From: an uncultured Rhodobacterales bacterium | Lineage (GTDB): Bacteria > Pseudomonadota > Alphaproteobacteria > Rhodobacterales > Rhodobacteraceae | DNA: 22,712 nt | Reading direction: 5' to 3' | Assembly: GCA_937901055.1 (NCBI GenBank) | Contig: CALCGO010000298.1 | Span: 1 to 22,712 of the forward strand | In this document: piece after piece, positions 1 through 6,910 of the stretch | Layout: every line of letters begins with the position of its first letter | Position numbering within the stretch: position 1 is the first letter of the stretch | Position numbers and translations under genes: made by a program | The notes under the pieces: generated by a model | What the model was told of the DNA's origin: nothing | The model's database searches: none | What the model saw: the letters and a program-made list of their open reading frames with translations, nothing else

Positions 1-269
1 TCGTTTTCTGTTGAGAGTGCTTGCAGTACCGCGAGCACGCCTGCGCTTTTGTCAGCCATCCAGGGAATTTCTTCGGTTGGGTCCAAAGCATCAGGCGCGA
101 AGGCCAGCCAATGTTCGCTGGCGTATTCGGGCAAGATTAACAGGTCCGCCCCACCCTCTTTCGCATTCGCGATCTGCTTTTCCACCAGAGCGAGCCAATC
201 GCCGAGGTTAGAAAGTTTACGGCGGAAATTTATCGACCAAAGGGCGATGTTCAGGTTTTCGATTTGCAT
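1..269 (-). CDS. Carbon-nitrogen (nitrilase-superfamily) hydrolase, N-terminal part only
   Basis: An open frame on the minus strand starts with ATG at 269 and runs off the left edge after 89 codons. A GGAGA Shine-Dalgarno lies 4 bases upstream of the start. The visible protein opens with a beta-strand (NLNIALW), then a helix and the segment ADLLILPEYA, whose Glu (residue 48) matches the catalytic Glu of the Glu-Lys-Cys triad in the nitrilase superfamily. The Lys and Cys parts of the triad lie outside the window. Members cleave nitriles, amides or carbamoyl groups in the cytosol; the substrate cannot be told from this fragment. It reads in the same direction as rpmG but is separated from it by a terminator, so it is probably its own transcription unit. 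Confidence 0.72.
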   Translation of the reverse strand, partial: MQIENLNIALWSINFRRKLSNLGDWLALVEKQIANAKEGGADLLILPEYASEHWLAFAPDALDPTEEIPWMADKSAGVLAVLQALSTEN

Positions 270-329
270 GATGTCTCCGGCGTTTGGTTTGCCTGAAAAC
301 CTACTCGACCGCTTCGGCCCTATCAAACG

Positions 330-357
330 AAAAAAGCCGCTAGCGAAAACTAGCGGC
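330..357 (-). terminator. Rho-independent terminator of rpmG
   Basis: A perfect 8-bp stem, GCCGCTAG (336-343) and CTAGCGGC (350-357), with a 6-base loop. It is preceded on the plus strand by a run of six A (330-335), which becomes a U-tract after the hairpin in a minus-strand transcript. It lies 30 bp after the rpmG stop codon. Confidence 0.88.
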
Positions 358-386
358 CCTCAATTCCGTAAAAAGCTAAACCAAGA

Positions 387-554
387 TTACTTGATTTTGC
401 CTTCTTTATATTCGACGTGCTTGCGCACAACCGGATCGTACTTCATTTTGACCATTTTTTCAGTCATTGTACGTGCGTTTTTCTTGGTCACGTAGAAGTG
501 GCCGGTGTCCGCAGTGGAATTCAGGCGGATCTTGATAGTTGTTGGCTTCGCCAT
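387..554 (-). CDS. rpmG: 50S ribosomal protein L33
   Basis: This 55-residue protein is recognised as bacterial L33, a small basic protein of the large ribosomal subunit near the E site. It begins MAKPTTIKIRLNS and ends with a lysine-rich tail, and its length is the usual one for Proteobacteria. It has no cysteine at all, so it is the zinc-independent (C-minus) form. The ATG at 554 is preceded by an AGGAG Shine-Dalgarno 8 bases upstream. A promoter-like sequence is seen about 70-100 bp upstream and a strong terminator follows, so it appears monocistronic. Confidence 0.95.
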   Translation of the reverse strand: MAKPTTIKIRLNSTADTGHFYVTKKNARTMTEKMVKMKYDPVVRKHVEYKEGKIK

Positions 555-624
555 GTGTCCATCTCCTTGCGGATCAACCGCGTTTATCTAGCTGTGGGGG
601 AATTCCCCTAAATCTCGAAATGGC

Positions 625-652
625 GTTCTACACCCGTTGTGGCCGGAGTCAA
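625..652 (-). promoter_or_regulatory. Candidate sigma-70-type promoter of rpmG
   Basis: On the minus strand TTGACT (652-647) is followed after 16 bases by TAGAAC (630-625), which matches the -10 consensus at 4 of 6 positions. It lies in the 130-bp gap between the Nudix gene and rpmG and would give a leader of about 65 bases. This is inferred from sequence only. Confidence 0.45.
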
Positions 653-684
653 GTGCCTAGCTGGTGGTTTCACGAATTATCCGC

Positions 685-1365
685 TTAGAATAACGTGAAA
701 TGTGAACGTTCATCGTCGTGGTGGAAAAACGGTGTTTTTCGCGGGGCATCCGGGTCATTGGTTATAGCAATAACTTCGGAAAGCACGACTTCGGTGATAA
801 ACGGCAGGTCAAGCGCTTTAGCCTCGATCAGGTCGATCCAGTGCAGGTGGCCAAGCTCGTCTGAAGCATCTGAAAAGTCGTCATCCGAGCCGTGAACAAA
901 CGTGCTGTCGGCGATGAAAAACCGTGCGTCAAAACGGCGTGTTCTACCCGGAGGGGTGATCGCACGAAAGAAAAACCGGAGCGTGTCAGCGCGCGGGGCC
1001 AAACCTTGATCATAGAACCCTTGCCAGTCGGCTGGAATATCGCGGGTGGCGTCCCCCTTTTGCGCCAACATCAAGCCAGTTTCTTCCCACAACTCGCGAA
1101 TGGCGGCCATGGCGAGGGCTGAGGCTATGCCCTCCGGTGCAAGATGGTTAAGACGTTGTTCATCGAGAGGGCCAAGCGGTCTCGCAGGCGCAATATCGTA
1201 ATCCTGCTTATCCACGGCGCCGCCGGGGAACACGTATTTGTTGGGCATAAACACCGCACCAGAACCTCGCTGGCCCATCAGTACCTGATGTTTACCATCC
1301 CGCACACGCAGCAGAACAATCGTTGCTGCGTCGCGGATCGTCCGTCGTTTTTCTGCTTCATCCAT
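685..1365 (-). CDS. Nudix hydrolase (NUDT8/NUDT19-like)
   Basis: A 226-residue protein with a Nudix fold signature. An N-terminal strand region (AATIVLLRV, about residues 13-21) is followed by PNKYVFPGGAVD (41-52) and the core Nudix helix RELWEETGL (90-98), which supplies the metal-binding glutamates. The upstream part of the box is relaxed: the usual GX5E preceding RE is replaced by EGIASALAMAA. Family members hydrolyse nucleoside diphosphates linked to another group, in some cases CoA derivatives; the substrate here is unknown. The ATG at 1365 has no clear Shine-Dalgarno. It follows the DUF983 gene by 67 bp on the same strand and may be co-transcribed with it. Confidence 0.85.
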   Translation of the reverse strand: MDEAEKRRTIRDAATIVLLRVRDGKHQVLMGQRGSGAVFMPNKYVFPGGAVDKQDYDIAPARPLGPLDEQRLNHLAPEGIASALAMAAIRELWEETGLMLAQKGDATRDIPADWQGFYDQGLAPRADTLRFFFRAITPPGRTRRFDARFFIADSTFVHGSDDDFSDASDELGHLHWIDLIEAKALDLPFITEVVLSEVIAITNDPDAPRKTPFFHHDDERSHFTLF

Positions 1366-1432
1366 GGGAAGTATATGGGCCTAAGAGGGTGACTATGTCC
1401 AGCATGCCGTAGCGGCGTTTATAGAAATTGGG

Positions 1433-1834
1433 CTATTCGCCGTCATCCCCAAAACCGTGCATGCGGTTGGCCCATTGCACCCCCACGAACACGCCTTTCA
1501 GTCGGGGCAGCAAATAAAGCGCAAGCAACAGGAATGTAATCGAGAAACCAAGTGCCATGACCCAACCTTCTGGGCGAAAGAATTCAAACACGATCAGCAT
1601 TAGAGGTGCAAGAAGATGGCCCGAGATCAGAATCGTTGCCCAAGCGGGGCCATCGTCGGCGCGGTGGTGGTGCAATTCTTCGCTGCACACCGGGCATGTG
1701 TCGCGCACGGTCAAATAGTCCTGCAAAAGCGGGCCGCTGCCACAGGATGGGCATTTGCGGCGCCAGCCACGTAGCAAGGACTGCTTGATCGAGCGTTTTT
1801 CGCCAATTTCAAAATTGTGCAGTTCATTCGTCAT
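1433..1834 (-). CDS. DUF983 family membrane protein
   Basis: A 133-residue protein with the DUF983 layout. A basic N-terminal segment leads into a zinc-ribbon-like pair, CPSCG (about residues 29-33) and CPVC (47-50), then HHHRADDGPAW, then two hydrophobic membrane spans (about 65-85 and 92-110). The C-terminus is cytosolic and basic. The function of the family is unknown. In Rhodobacterales it commonly sits near a Nudix hydrolase and rpmG, as here. Its ATG at 1834 faces the EF-hand gene across a 163-bp divergent gap in which I see no convincing promoter. Confidence 0.85.
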   Translation of the reverse strand: MTNELHNFEIGEKRSIKQSLLRGWRRKCPSCGSGPLLQDYLTVRDTCPVCSEELHHHRADDGPAWATILISGHLLAPLMLIVFEFFRPEGWVMALGFSITFLLLALYLLPRLKGVFVGVQWANRMHGFGDDGE

Positions 1835-1997
1835 GCTGATCTATTTAAGGGCTGCGCGCTGATTTGTGAGTAGGACATGCTGCCTTGCGTCGGGATGTCG
1901 CAAAAAGAAATTTCGACGGAAAACCCAAGCTACCGCGTTTGTATATATGTAGGTCGCAAACATGCGGGCCAACAAAAAAACGCAAGGAGAGCAGAGA

Positions 1998-2570
1998 ATG
2001 AAGAAGAGTGTACTTACAGCGCTGGCAGTATCGATTGCCGTTGGCGGTCTTGGCCTATCAACTATGGCATCGGCCAAATCTCGCGGTGGCAACATGCCTA
2101 GTTTCGCGGATTTTGACACCGACGGAAACGGAATTATCACGCAAGCAGAAATCGACGCTATCGGCGCAGCGAAGTTCGCGGAATCAGACACCAATGGTGA
2201 CGGATTTTTGGACACGGATGAATTGTCAGCCAAGATGACGGATCGTGGCGAGAACCGTCGTGGTGGGGGTCGCGGGCATGGTGGAAATGGCCAGAAAGGC
2301 CAACACGGTGGCGAAGGCCAGCAGGGTAACGGTGATCCTGAATTGATGGAAGCACAACGTGCAGAGCGCATGGAATTGGCGACAACGCATATGTTGCAAC
2401 GTGCCGATACCGATGGTGACGGCAAGCTGAGCATGGATGAGGTCCGCCCGCCAAAAGCCGGCCAGATGTTTGAACGGCTTGATGCGGATGACAACGGTGA
2501 AGTCTCGCAAGCAGAGTGGGACGCAGCCATGAGCCAGCGCGGCAACCATCGCGGTAATCGCAACAACTAA
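1998..2570 (+). CDS. Exported four-EF-hand calcium-binding protein
   Basis: The start is placed at 1998, not at an upstream in-frame ATG at 1962, because AAGGAGAG lies just before 1998 and the protein then begins with a clean Sec signal peptide (MKKSVLTALAVSIAV, cleavage likely after ASA, residue 26). The 190-residue product has four EF-hand loops: DTDGNGIITQAE (40-51), DTNGDGFLDTDE (64-75), DTDGDGKLSMDE (137-148) and DADDNGEVSQAE (162-173). The two pairs are split by a Gly/His/Gln/Arg-rich linker (about 84-112). It is probably a periplasmic calcium binder. It lies just upstream of an ECF sigma/sensor operon, and a hairpin separates the two. Whether it works with that system is inference. Confidence 0.9.
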   Translation: MKKSVLTALAVSIAVGGLGLSTMASAKSRGGNMPSFADFDTDGNGIITQAEIDAIGAAKFAESDTNGDGFLDTDELSAKMTDRGENRRGGGRGHGGNGQKGQHGGEGQQGNGDPELMEAQRAERMELATTHMLQRADTDGDGKLSMDEVRPPKAGQMFERLDADDNGEVSQAEWDAAMSQRGNHRGNRNN

Positions 2571-2577
2571 ACACTTT

Positions 2578-2602
2578 GCGGGCCGGAATCTTTTCGGCCC
2601 GC
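2578..2602 (+). terminator. Hairpin between the EF-hand gene and the sigma factor gene
   Basis: A perfect 8-bp GC-rich stem, GCGGGCCG (2578-2585) and CGGCCCGC (2595-2602), with a 9-base loop, begins 8 bp after the EF-hand stop codon. No U-tract follows (GACTTTCACG), so it may be a weak or Rho-assisted terminator, or a transcript-stabilising stem that permits read-through into the sigma gene. Confidence 0.5.
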
Positions 2603-2647
2603 GACTTTCACGCTGCATACTGACTGGAACCCCGTTATACATGCAAA

Positions 2648-3232
2648 ATGACCATGGCATTTGATGTAATGAGCGATACCAGCGACGAAGAACTTTTGTC
2701 GCTATACGCAAACGGAGACCAGGCAGCAGCCCGGGCTTTGATGCTGCGTCATGCGCCTCGTGTATTGTCACTGGCACGGCGATTGCTGAATGACCCGGCC
2801 GAGGCAGAGGATGTGACGCAAGAAGCAATGCTACGTTTGTGGAAAATAGCGCCGGATTGGCGCAGCGGCGAGGCGAAGGTTTCTACTTGGCTGTACCGTG
2901 TAGGATCGAACCTTTGTACCGATCGTTTACGAAAAAAACGGGGCGTTGGTTTGGATGAAGCGCCCGAACAGGAAGACGAGACACCGAATGTCGAGGATCA
3001 GATGATTGCCGCAGACCGAGGCCGCGCATTGCGGAAAGCGATGGACCGTTTGCCGGAACGCCAAAAGTTGGCCCTGACCCTGAGACATTTTGAGGAACAA
3101 TCAAACCCCGAGATCGCCGCAGTGCTGGAAACCAGTGTTGAGGCGGTCGAGAGCCTGCTATCACGTGCAAGACGTGCGTTGGCGGCAGATTTATCAAGTA
3201 ACCGGTCGGCCCTTGGGCTGGCTACGGATTAA
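2648..3232 (+). CDS. ECF-type RNA polymerase sigma factor
   Basis: A 194-residue sigma-70-family protein of the extracytoplasmic function group. Region 2 covers about residues 12-100, with DPAEAEDVTQEAMLRLW (49-65) matching core-binding region 2.1/2.2 and WLYRVGSNLCTDRLRKKR (81-98) matching regions 2.3-2.4. Region 4 (about 130-185) has LPERQKLALTLRHFEE and the helix-turn-helix NPEIAAVLETSVEAVESLLSR... pattern. An acidic linker joins the two. The start is uncertain: ATGs at 2648, 2654 and 2669 are in frame and none has a good Shine-Dalgarno. It is followed after 15 bp by a small membrane protein and then a periplasmic sensor, an order resembling cnrYXH-type systems, so it is probably held inactive by those products until an envelope signal arrives. 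Confidence 0.88.
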   Translation: MTMAFDVMSDTSDEELLSLYANGDQAAARALMLRHAPRVLSLARRLLNDPAEAEDVTQEAMLRLWKIAPDWRSGEAKVSTWLYRVGSNLCTDRLRKKRGVGLDEAPEQEDETPNVEDQMIAADRGRALRKAMDRLPERQKLALTLRHFEEQSNPEIAAVLETSVEAVESLLSRARRALAADLSSNRSALGLATD

Positions 3233-3247
3233 GGAAAGGAGAGTTTC

Positions 3248-3637
3248 ATGGCTGATACGGATAAAAACCAGATCGATCTGGACGCTTTCTTCAAGGAAGC
3301 TGTTGAGTCTGCACCGGAACTAAGCAGCGCTTTGATGGCGAACATCCTCGCGGATGCAGGAGACGTTGCAGCGACGCGGCAAGTTTCACCCGAGCGCCCG
3401 ACAATAAAACGCAAAGGCTGGTTTGCCCGCGTAATGGAACCAATGGGTGGCATCAAAGGTATGGCAGCGGTAGGCGTCTGCACGATTTTGGGCGTGACGG
3501 TCGGCTATGCCGGAACGGACACCTTGCAATCTATCCCCGGAGTTGGTGATATTGTTGCAAGCATCAGCGGCGATCCTGTGGATGATTTTTCCTATGGTAG
3601 CATAGCAAGCTTTAGCGATTTTCTGGCGGAGGGTTAA
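3248..3637 (+). CDS. Small one-span membrane protein, probable anti-sigma factor
   Basis: A 129-residue protein that I do not recognise as a named family. It has an acidic N-terminal cytosolic part (residues 1-45, with LDAFFKEAVESAPELSSALM predicted helical), a basic stretch (PTIKRKGWFARVM, 51-63), one likely membrane span (about 69-88) and a short extracytoplasmic tail ending SFSDFLAEG. AAGGAGAG precedes the ATG. It starts 15 bp after the sigma gene and ends 3 bp before the sensor gene, so the three are almost certainly co-transcribed. The topology and position fit a CnrY-like anti-sigma factor that binds the sigma factor through its N-terminal helix. No zinc-binding anti-sigma motif (HX3CX2C) is present. 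Confidence 0.7.
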   Translation: MADTDKNQIDLDAFFKEAVESAPELSSALMANILADAGDVAATRQVSPERPTIKRKGWFARVMEPMGGIKGMAAVGVCTILGVTVGYAGTDTLQSIPGVGDIVASISGDPVDDFSYGSIASFSDFLAEG

Positions 3638-3640
3638 CGG

Positions 3641-4123
3641 ATGAGCGAACAAACAACACCCCAATCAAAGGGCACTCCGCGCTGGATTAAAATTGCGTTG
3701 ATCGTTTCGGTAGCTGCGAACTTGGGAATTGCGGGCGTTATTGGCGGTGCCGCGTTGCGCGCGCCCGAGAAACATCGCAATAACCTTGATTCCCCCGAAG
3801 GCGTGGCGATGTTGGCACGCGCAATGCCAGCCGCGCATCAACGCGATTTGCGCGAAGGGTTACGGGATCGTCGCGGGGATCTACGCCCCGACCGCGCGGA
3901 GCTTCGCAATTTGCGGGATCGATTTATTGTGGCCCTGCGGGCCGAACCTTTTGATATCAGCGCAGTCGATAGTGTTTTTGCGGATCAGCGGGCGATGCTT
4001 TCCAAGTTGACCGCAGCGGGGCACGACTCGGTCATCGAGCAAATCGAACGGATGTCGCCGCAGGATCGGGAGAAATATATCCGCCGTTTGTTGAGCAACG
4101 ATCGTCCATCCCCTCGACAGTAA
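3641..4123 (+). CDS. Periplasmic heavy-metal-sensor-like protein (CnrX/ZraP-like)
   Basis: A 160-residue protein with an N-terminal membrane anchor (WIKIALIVSVAANLGIAGVI, about 15-34) and a helical, Arg/Asp-rich periplasmic domain. It follows the Metal_resist pattern: a long helix with repeated LRDRRGDLRPDRAELRNLRDRF (about 74-95), then FDISAVDSVFADQRAML (104-120) and a C-terminal helix. It has no cysteine and only three histidines (45, 66, 128), so a metal site is possible but not shown. The ATG is 3 bp after the upstream stop, with GGAGGG in front. With the preceding sigma and small membrane protein it probably forms a signal-transducing complex; the signal is unknown. Confidence 0.78.
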   Translation: MSEQTTPQSKGTPRWIKIALIVSVAANLGIAGVIGGAALRAPEKHRNNLDSPEGVAMLARAMPAAHQRDLREGLRDRRGDLRPDRAELRNLRDRFIVALRAEPFDISAVDSVFADQRAMLSKLTAAGHDSVIEQIERMSPQDREKYIRRLLSNDRPSPRQ

Positions 4124-4228
4124 GGGGTTGATTTATGTGCGCGGACCCCTCATATGCACATCTTCACGTCAGTCCCCCCGAAGCTAGTTCGCGTCTTGAG
4201 GCATTGACACAGCCCTGAGGGATACATT
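4124..4228. other. 105-bp gap before the helicase gene
   Basis: The gap contains two mutually exclusive weak stems: AGGGGT/ACCCCT (4123-4128 with 4145-4150) and ATGTGC/GCACAT (4135-4140 with 4156-4161). Neither is followed by a U-tract. TTGACA occurs at 4204-4209 but has no properly spaced -10. No gene is seen. Confidence 0.4.
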
Positions 4229-5557
4229 TTGACTGATAATACTTTCCAGAGCTTCGGCCTGGAGCAAAGCCTGTTGAACGCGCTTGACCGTGCAGGTTTC
4301 ACAACACCAACACCGATCCAGCAGCAGTCCATCAAAGCACAGCTTGATGGTCGCGATATTCTGGGTGTGGCCCAGACCGGAACCGGTAAAACTGCTGCAT
4401 TCGGCTTGCCGATCCTGCATCACATTCTAAACATGCAAGGCCGCCCTGCCCCCAAAAGCTGTCGCGCCTTGGTGCTTGCCCCCACGCGTGAGCTTGCGGT
4501 GCAGATCGAGGATAACTTCAAACAGTTTTCCGGCGGCGCAGGTCTGACGACATGTCTGGTGCTCGGCGGCGTATCGCGCGCTGGCCAGATCAAAAAGATC
4601 GGCCGCGGCGTTGATGTGGTTATTGCCACACCCGGTCGTCTTGAAGATTTGATGAACGACAAGAAAATCCGCCTCGATGAAGTGCGGTTTGTTGTTCTGG
4701 ACGAAGCTGATCGCATGTTGGACATGGGGTTTGTACAGCCGGTAAAACGCATTTTGGCGCGCTTGCACCCACGCCGTCAATCGGCGCTGTTTTCGGCAAC
4801 CATGCCAAAAGAAGTCCGTGGATTGGCTGAAAGCTTCCTAACCGATCCGGTTAAGGTCGAAGTGACGCCTTTAGTTTCCGCCGCGCCTAAGGTCGAACAA
4901 CGTGCGGAGTTGATTACAGGCCCGTACAAACGTGGTCGGTTGGTGGAAATTCTGTCTGACCCAGAAGTGAAACGCACAATCGTGTTCGCGCGCACCAAAC
5001 GCGGGGCGGATAAGGTTGCGAAGAACTTGATCACGGATGGGATCGAGGCCGAGGTTATTCACGGTAACAAAGCCCAGAACGCAAGGCAAAAAGCACTTGG
5101 GAAATTCAAGAGCGGATTTGTTGATGTGTTGATTGCAACCGATATTGTTGCACGCGGGATCGACGTTCCGGGGATTACGCACGTAATTAACTTCGATTTG
5201 CCAGACGAGGCAGAAAACTACGTTCACCGAATTGGGCGAACTGGTCGTAACGGCGCATCTGGGGTTTCCATCACGCTTTGTGCGCCGGACGAGTTGAAAA
5301 AGCTGGCCGCTGTGGAAAAAATTCTTAAACGTAAACTAATTGAGCGCGAAGGTCCTGACCCCAAGCCAAAAGCTAAATCGAGCGGATGGCAAGGTAAAAA
5401 ACAAGGCGGCGGTCGCGCAGGTGGTGGTGGTCGTCCAGGTGGCCGTCCAGGTGGCCGTTCTGGTGGTGGTGGCGGTGGCAACCCTGCTGGACATACAAAC
5501 CAGAAGCGGCGTCGACCTAATCGTAAAAAGTCTGGTGGCAACGCTGCATCAAACTAA
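4229..5557 (+). CDS. rhlE: DEAD-box ATP-dependent RNA helicase (RhlE-like)
   Basis: A 442-residue RNA helicase that unwinds RNA duplexes with ATP, typically in ribosome assembly or mRNA decay and often important in the cold. All motifs are visible: Q motif FTTPTPIQ (24-31), Walker A AQTGTGKT (48-55), Ia PTRELA (85-90), Ib TPGR (134-137), II DEAD (158-161), III SAT (189-191), IV IVFARTK (251-257), V ATDIVARGID (303-312) and VI HRIGRTGR (333-340). The tail after about 380 is basic and Gly/Arg-rich, as in RhlE proteins. The start is TTG at 4229: a stop codon lies in frame just upstream (4205), GAGGGA is placed 6 bases before TTG, and the next in-frame ATG would remove the Q and Walker A motifs. 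RhlE is the best subfamily guess. Confidence 0.92.
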   Translation: MTDNTFQSFGLEQSLLNALDRAGFTTPTPIQQQSIKAQLDGRDILGVAQTGTGKTAAFGLPILHHILNMQGRPAPKSCRALVLAPTRELAVQIEDNFKQFSGGAGLTTCLVLGGVSRAGQIKKIGRGVDVVIATPGRLEDLMNDKKIRLDEVRFVVLDEADRMLDMGFVQPVKRILARLHPRRQSALFSATMPKEVRGLAESFLTDPVKVEVTPLVSAAPKVEQRAELITGPYKRGRLVEILSDPEVKRTIVFARTKRGADKVAKNLITDGIEAEVIHGNKAQNARQKALGKFKSGFVDVLIATDIVARGIDVPGITHVINFDLPDEAENYVHRIGRTGRNGASGVSITLCAPDELKKLAAVEKILKRKLIEREGPDPKPKAKSSGWQGKKQGGGRAGGGGRPGGRPGGRSGGGGGGNPAGHTNQKRRRPNRKKSGGNAASN

Positions 5558-5559
5558 TA

Positions 5560-5589
5560 AAAAGGGGAGAGCAATTGCTCTCCCCTTTT
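5560..5589. terminator. Bidirectional terminator between the helicase and fccB genes
   Basis: A perfect 30-bp palindrome: a 15-base arm (A4 then GGGGAGAGCAA) and its exact complement (TTGCTCTCCCC then T4). The A-run on one side and T-run on the other suit termination in both directions. It starts 3 bp after the helicase stop and lies 20 bp from the fccB stop, between convergent genes. Confidence 0.9.
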
Positions 5590-5608
5590 CCATTTTATAG
5601 ACGGTATT

Positions 5609-6862
5609 TTAACCGAAGATATCTGCCGAGATACCTGCATACCAACCAACAGATTCCTCGTAGGTTTGCTGACGCAGCGCATCATCTTCGCCTGTCTGGG
5701 AAACGAACCCGGACGTTTTGGCGATTTTGGCGTCGGTTGCCTCGTAAGACGCGCCAACTTTGATGCCGTCGTTGGTATCAATCAACGACCAACACGTATT
5801 GGAGAACCGCGCCGGGAAGACAGAGCTGCCCGTCAAGTTGCCACGAATAGCCATGGCGCAAACCTTCGCCTGACTGTTGGCCGAGAAACCGGATTTAGGC
5901 ATATCACCCTGTGCGCTGGAATCGCCAAGCACATAGATGTTGTCATCCAGTTTGGAGCGCATGTCAGCCGCGTGCACTGGTGCCCAGTTGCCTTCGGTCA
6001 CACCGGCGATTTCTGCGATGCGGCCAGCTTTTTGGGCTGGTATCACGTTACAAACATCAACCTTTTCGACTTCGCCGTCGATGTTTACCGTCATTGCGCC
6101 CGGATCAACCGAAACATTGGCACCGCCAAAGTCAGGATCGATGCGGTCAATCATACCGCCGTAATGCTTGTCCCAACCTTCTTCAAACAAACCTTGTTTG
6201 GAGAATTTAGGCTTAGGATCAAGGATCAGGATTTTGCCCGTCGGGTTAATTTCCTTCATCGAGACACGCTCGTACGGCACAGGAGGGCAACGATACGGGT
6301 TGGGCGGAGCCACCATCGCGAATGTACCACCAGCGGACATCGATTCGACCTGCGCCTTGAGCAATTGCGTTTGCGAGCCAGCTTTATAGGCATGCGGCAT
6401 GGCGTTTTGCGAGGTGATGTCCCAACCTGGAACGGACCCTTCAATAAAGTCGATACCCGGCGAAATCACCAAGCTGTCGTATGGAACTTTTGATCCACCC
6501 GCCAGCGTTACGGTTTTCGCGTCCCGATCAACACCAATGGCCCAATCGTGCACCACGTTGATGCCGTATTCCGCTGCCAACGTGCCATAGCTGTGGCCGA
6601 TGGATGCGAAATCGCGGAAACCACCTATGTAGAGGTTCGAGAAGAAGCATGTGTAGTAAGTGCGCGTTGGTTCGATCAAAGTCACATCAATCGCGCCTGC
6701 ACTGTCTTTGGCGATGTAGCGTGCAGCCGTTGCACCACCTGCGCCGCCGCCAATCACAACGACTCTGGGTTTGGCATGTGCGGCCCCCATCACCATCGGT
6801 GCGCTTAGGGTTGCGGCTGTTGCCACACCTGCACCAATAAATCCACGTCTATCCAATTTCAT
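5609..6862 (-). CDS. fccB: Flavocytochrome c sulfide dehydrogenase, flavoprotein subunit (FccB/SoxF)
   Basis: A 417-residue FAD protein that oxidises sulfide (or sulfane sulfur) in the periplasm and passes electrons to its cytochrome partner. The start is set at ATG 6862, preceded by AAGGGAGA; an upstream in-frame ATG at 6904 has no such support and would precede the signal peptide. A Tat signal (DRRGFIGAG, then a hydrophobic run to AHA, residue 30) leads to the FAD-binding VVIGGGAGGATAA (35-47). Cys72 (YYTCFFSN) lies where FccB links FAD covalently, and Cys192 (YRCPPVPYER) and Cys357 (SNTCWS) match the redox-active disulfide pair. The C-terminus has the FCC-type dimerisation region. It follows the diheme cytochrome gene by 48 bp. 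Confidence 0.93.
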   Translation of the reverse strand: MKLDRRGFIGAGVATAATLSAPMVMGAAHAKPRVVVIGGGAGGATAARYIAKDSAGAIDVTLIEPTRTYYTCFFSNLYIGGFRDFASIGHSYGTLAAEYGINVVHDWAIGVDRDAKTVTLAGGSKVPYDSLVISPGIDFIEGSVPGWDITSQNAMPHAYKAGSQTQLLKAQVESMSAGGTFAMVAPPNPYRCPPVPYERVSMKEINPTGKILILDPKPKFSKQGLFEEGWDKHYGGMIDRIDPDFGGANVSVDPGAMTVNIDGEVEKVDVCNVIPAQKAGRIAEIAGVTEGNWAPVHAADMRSKLDDNIYVLGDSSAQGDMPKSGFSANSQAKVCAMAIRGNLTGSSVFPARFSNTCWSLIDTNDGIKVGASYEATDAKIAKTSGFVSQTGEDDALRQQTYEESVGWYAGISADIFG

Positions 6863-6910
6863 TTGTAGTCTCCCTTGGTTGGTTAATTCGGTATTTTGGT
6901 TCATCTGTTC

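Noticed and set aside
49..495. A 148-residue plus-strand open frame at the left end
   Set aside because: It runs antisense through the nitrilase-family gene, the rpmG terminator and rpmG, and has no Shine-Dalgarno or recognisable domain.
1918..1948. GGAAAA...CGTTT and TATATA before the EF-hand gene as an ECF-type promoter
   Set aside because: GGAAA and CGTTT are only 13 bases apart, and the sigma-70 reading has no -35; too weak to report as a promoter.
1841..2566. Long minus-strand frame (241 residues) opposite the EF-hand gene
   Set aside because: It is low-complexity (Pro/Ser-rich) antisense of the EF-hand coding sequence, whose four loops, signal peptide and ribosome site are unambiguous.
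2626..2650. GGAAC at 2626-2630 as an ECF-sigma -35 element for autoregulation of the sigma gene
   Set aside because: A -10 at the usual 16-17 base spacing would fall at or inside the start codon, and the sequence there has no CGTT or TCTA-like element.
4204..4240. TTGACA plus GATAAT as a helicase promoter
   Set aside because: The hexamers are 25 bases apart and the second lies inside the coding region.
5395..5480. Repeated GGTGGT/GGCCGT units as a tandem DNA repeat
   Set aside because: They encode the Gly/Arg-rich tail normal for RhlE-type helicases; no separate repeat element is needed.
5666..6493. 275-residue plus-strand frame opposite fccB
   Set aside because: It is the antisense shadow of a clearly conserved FAD protein; no start signal or known motif.
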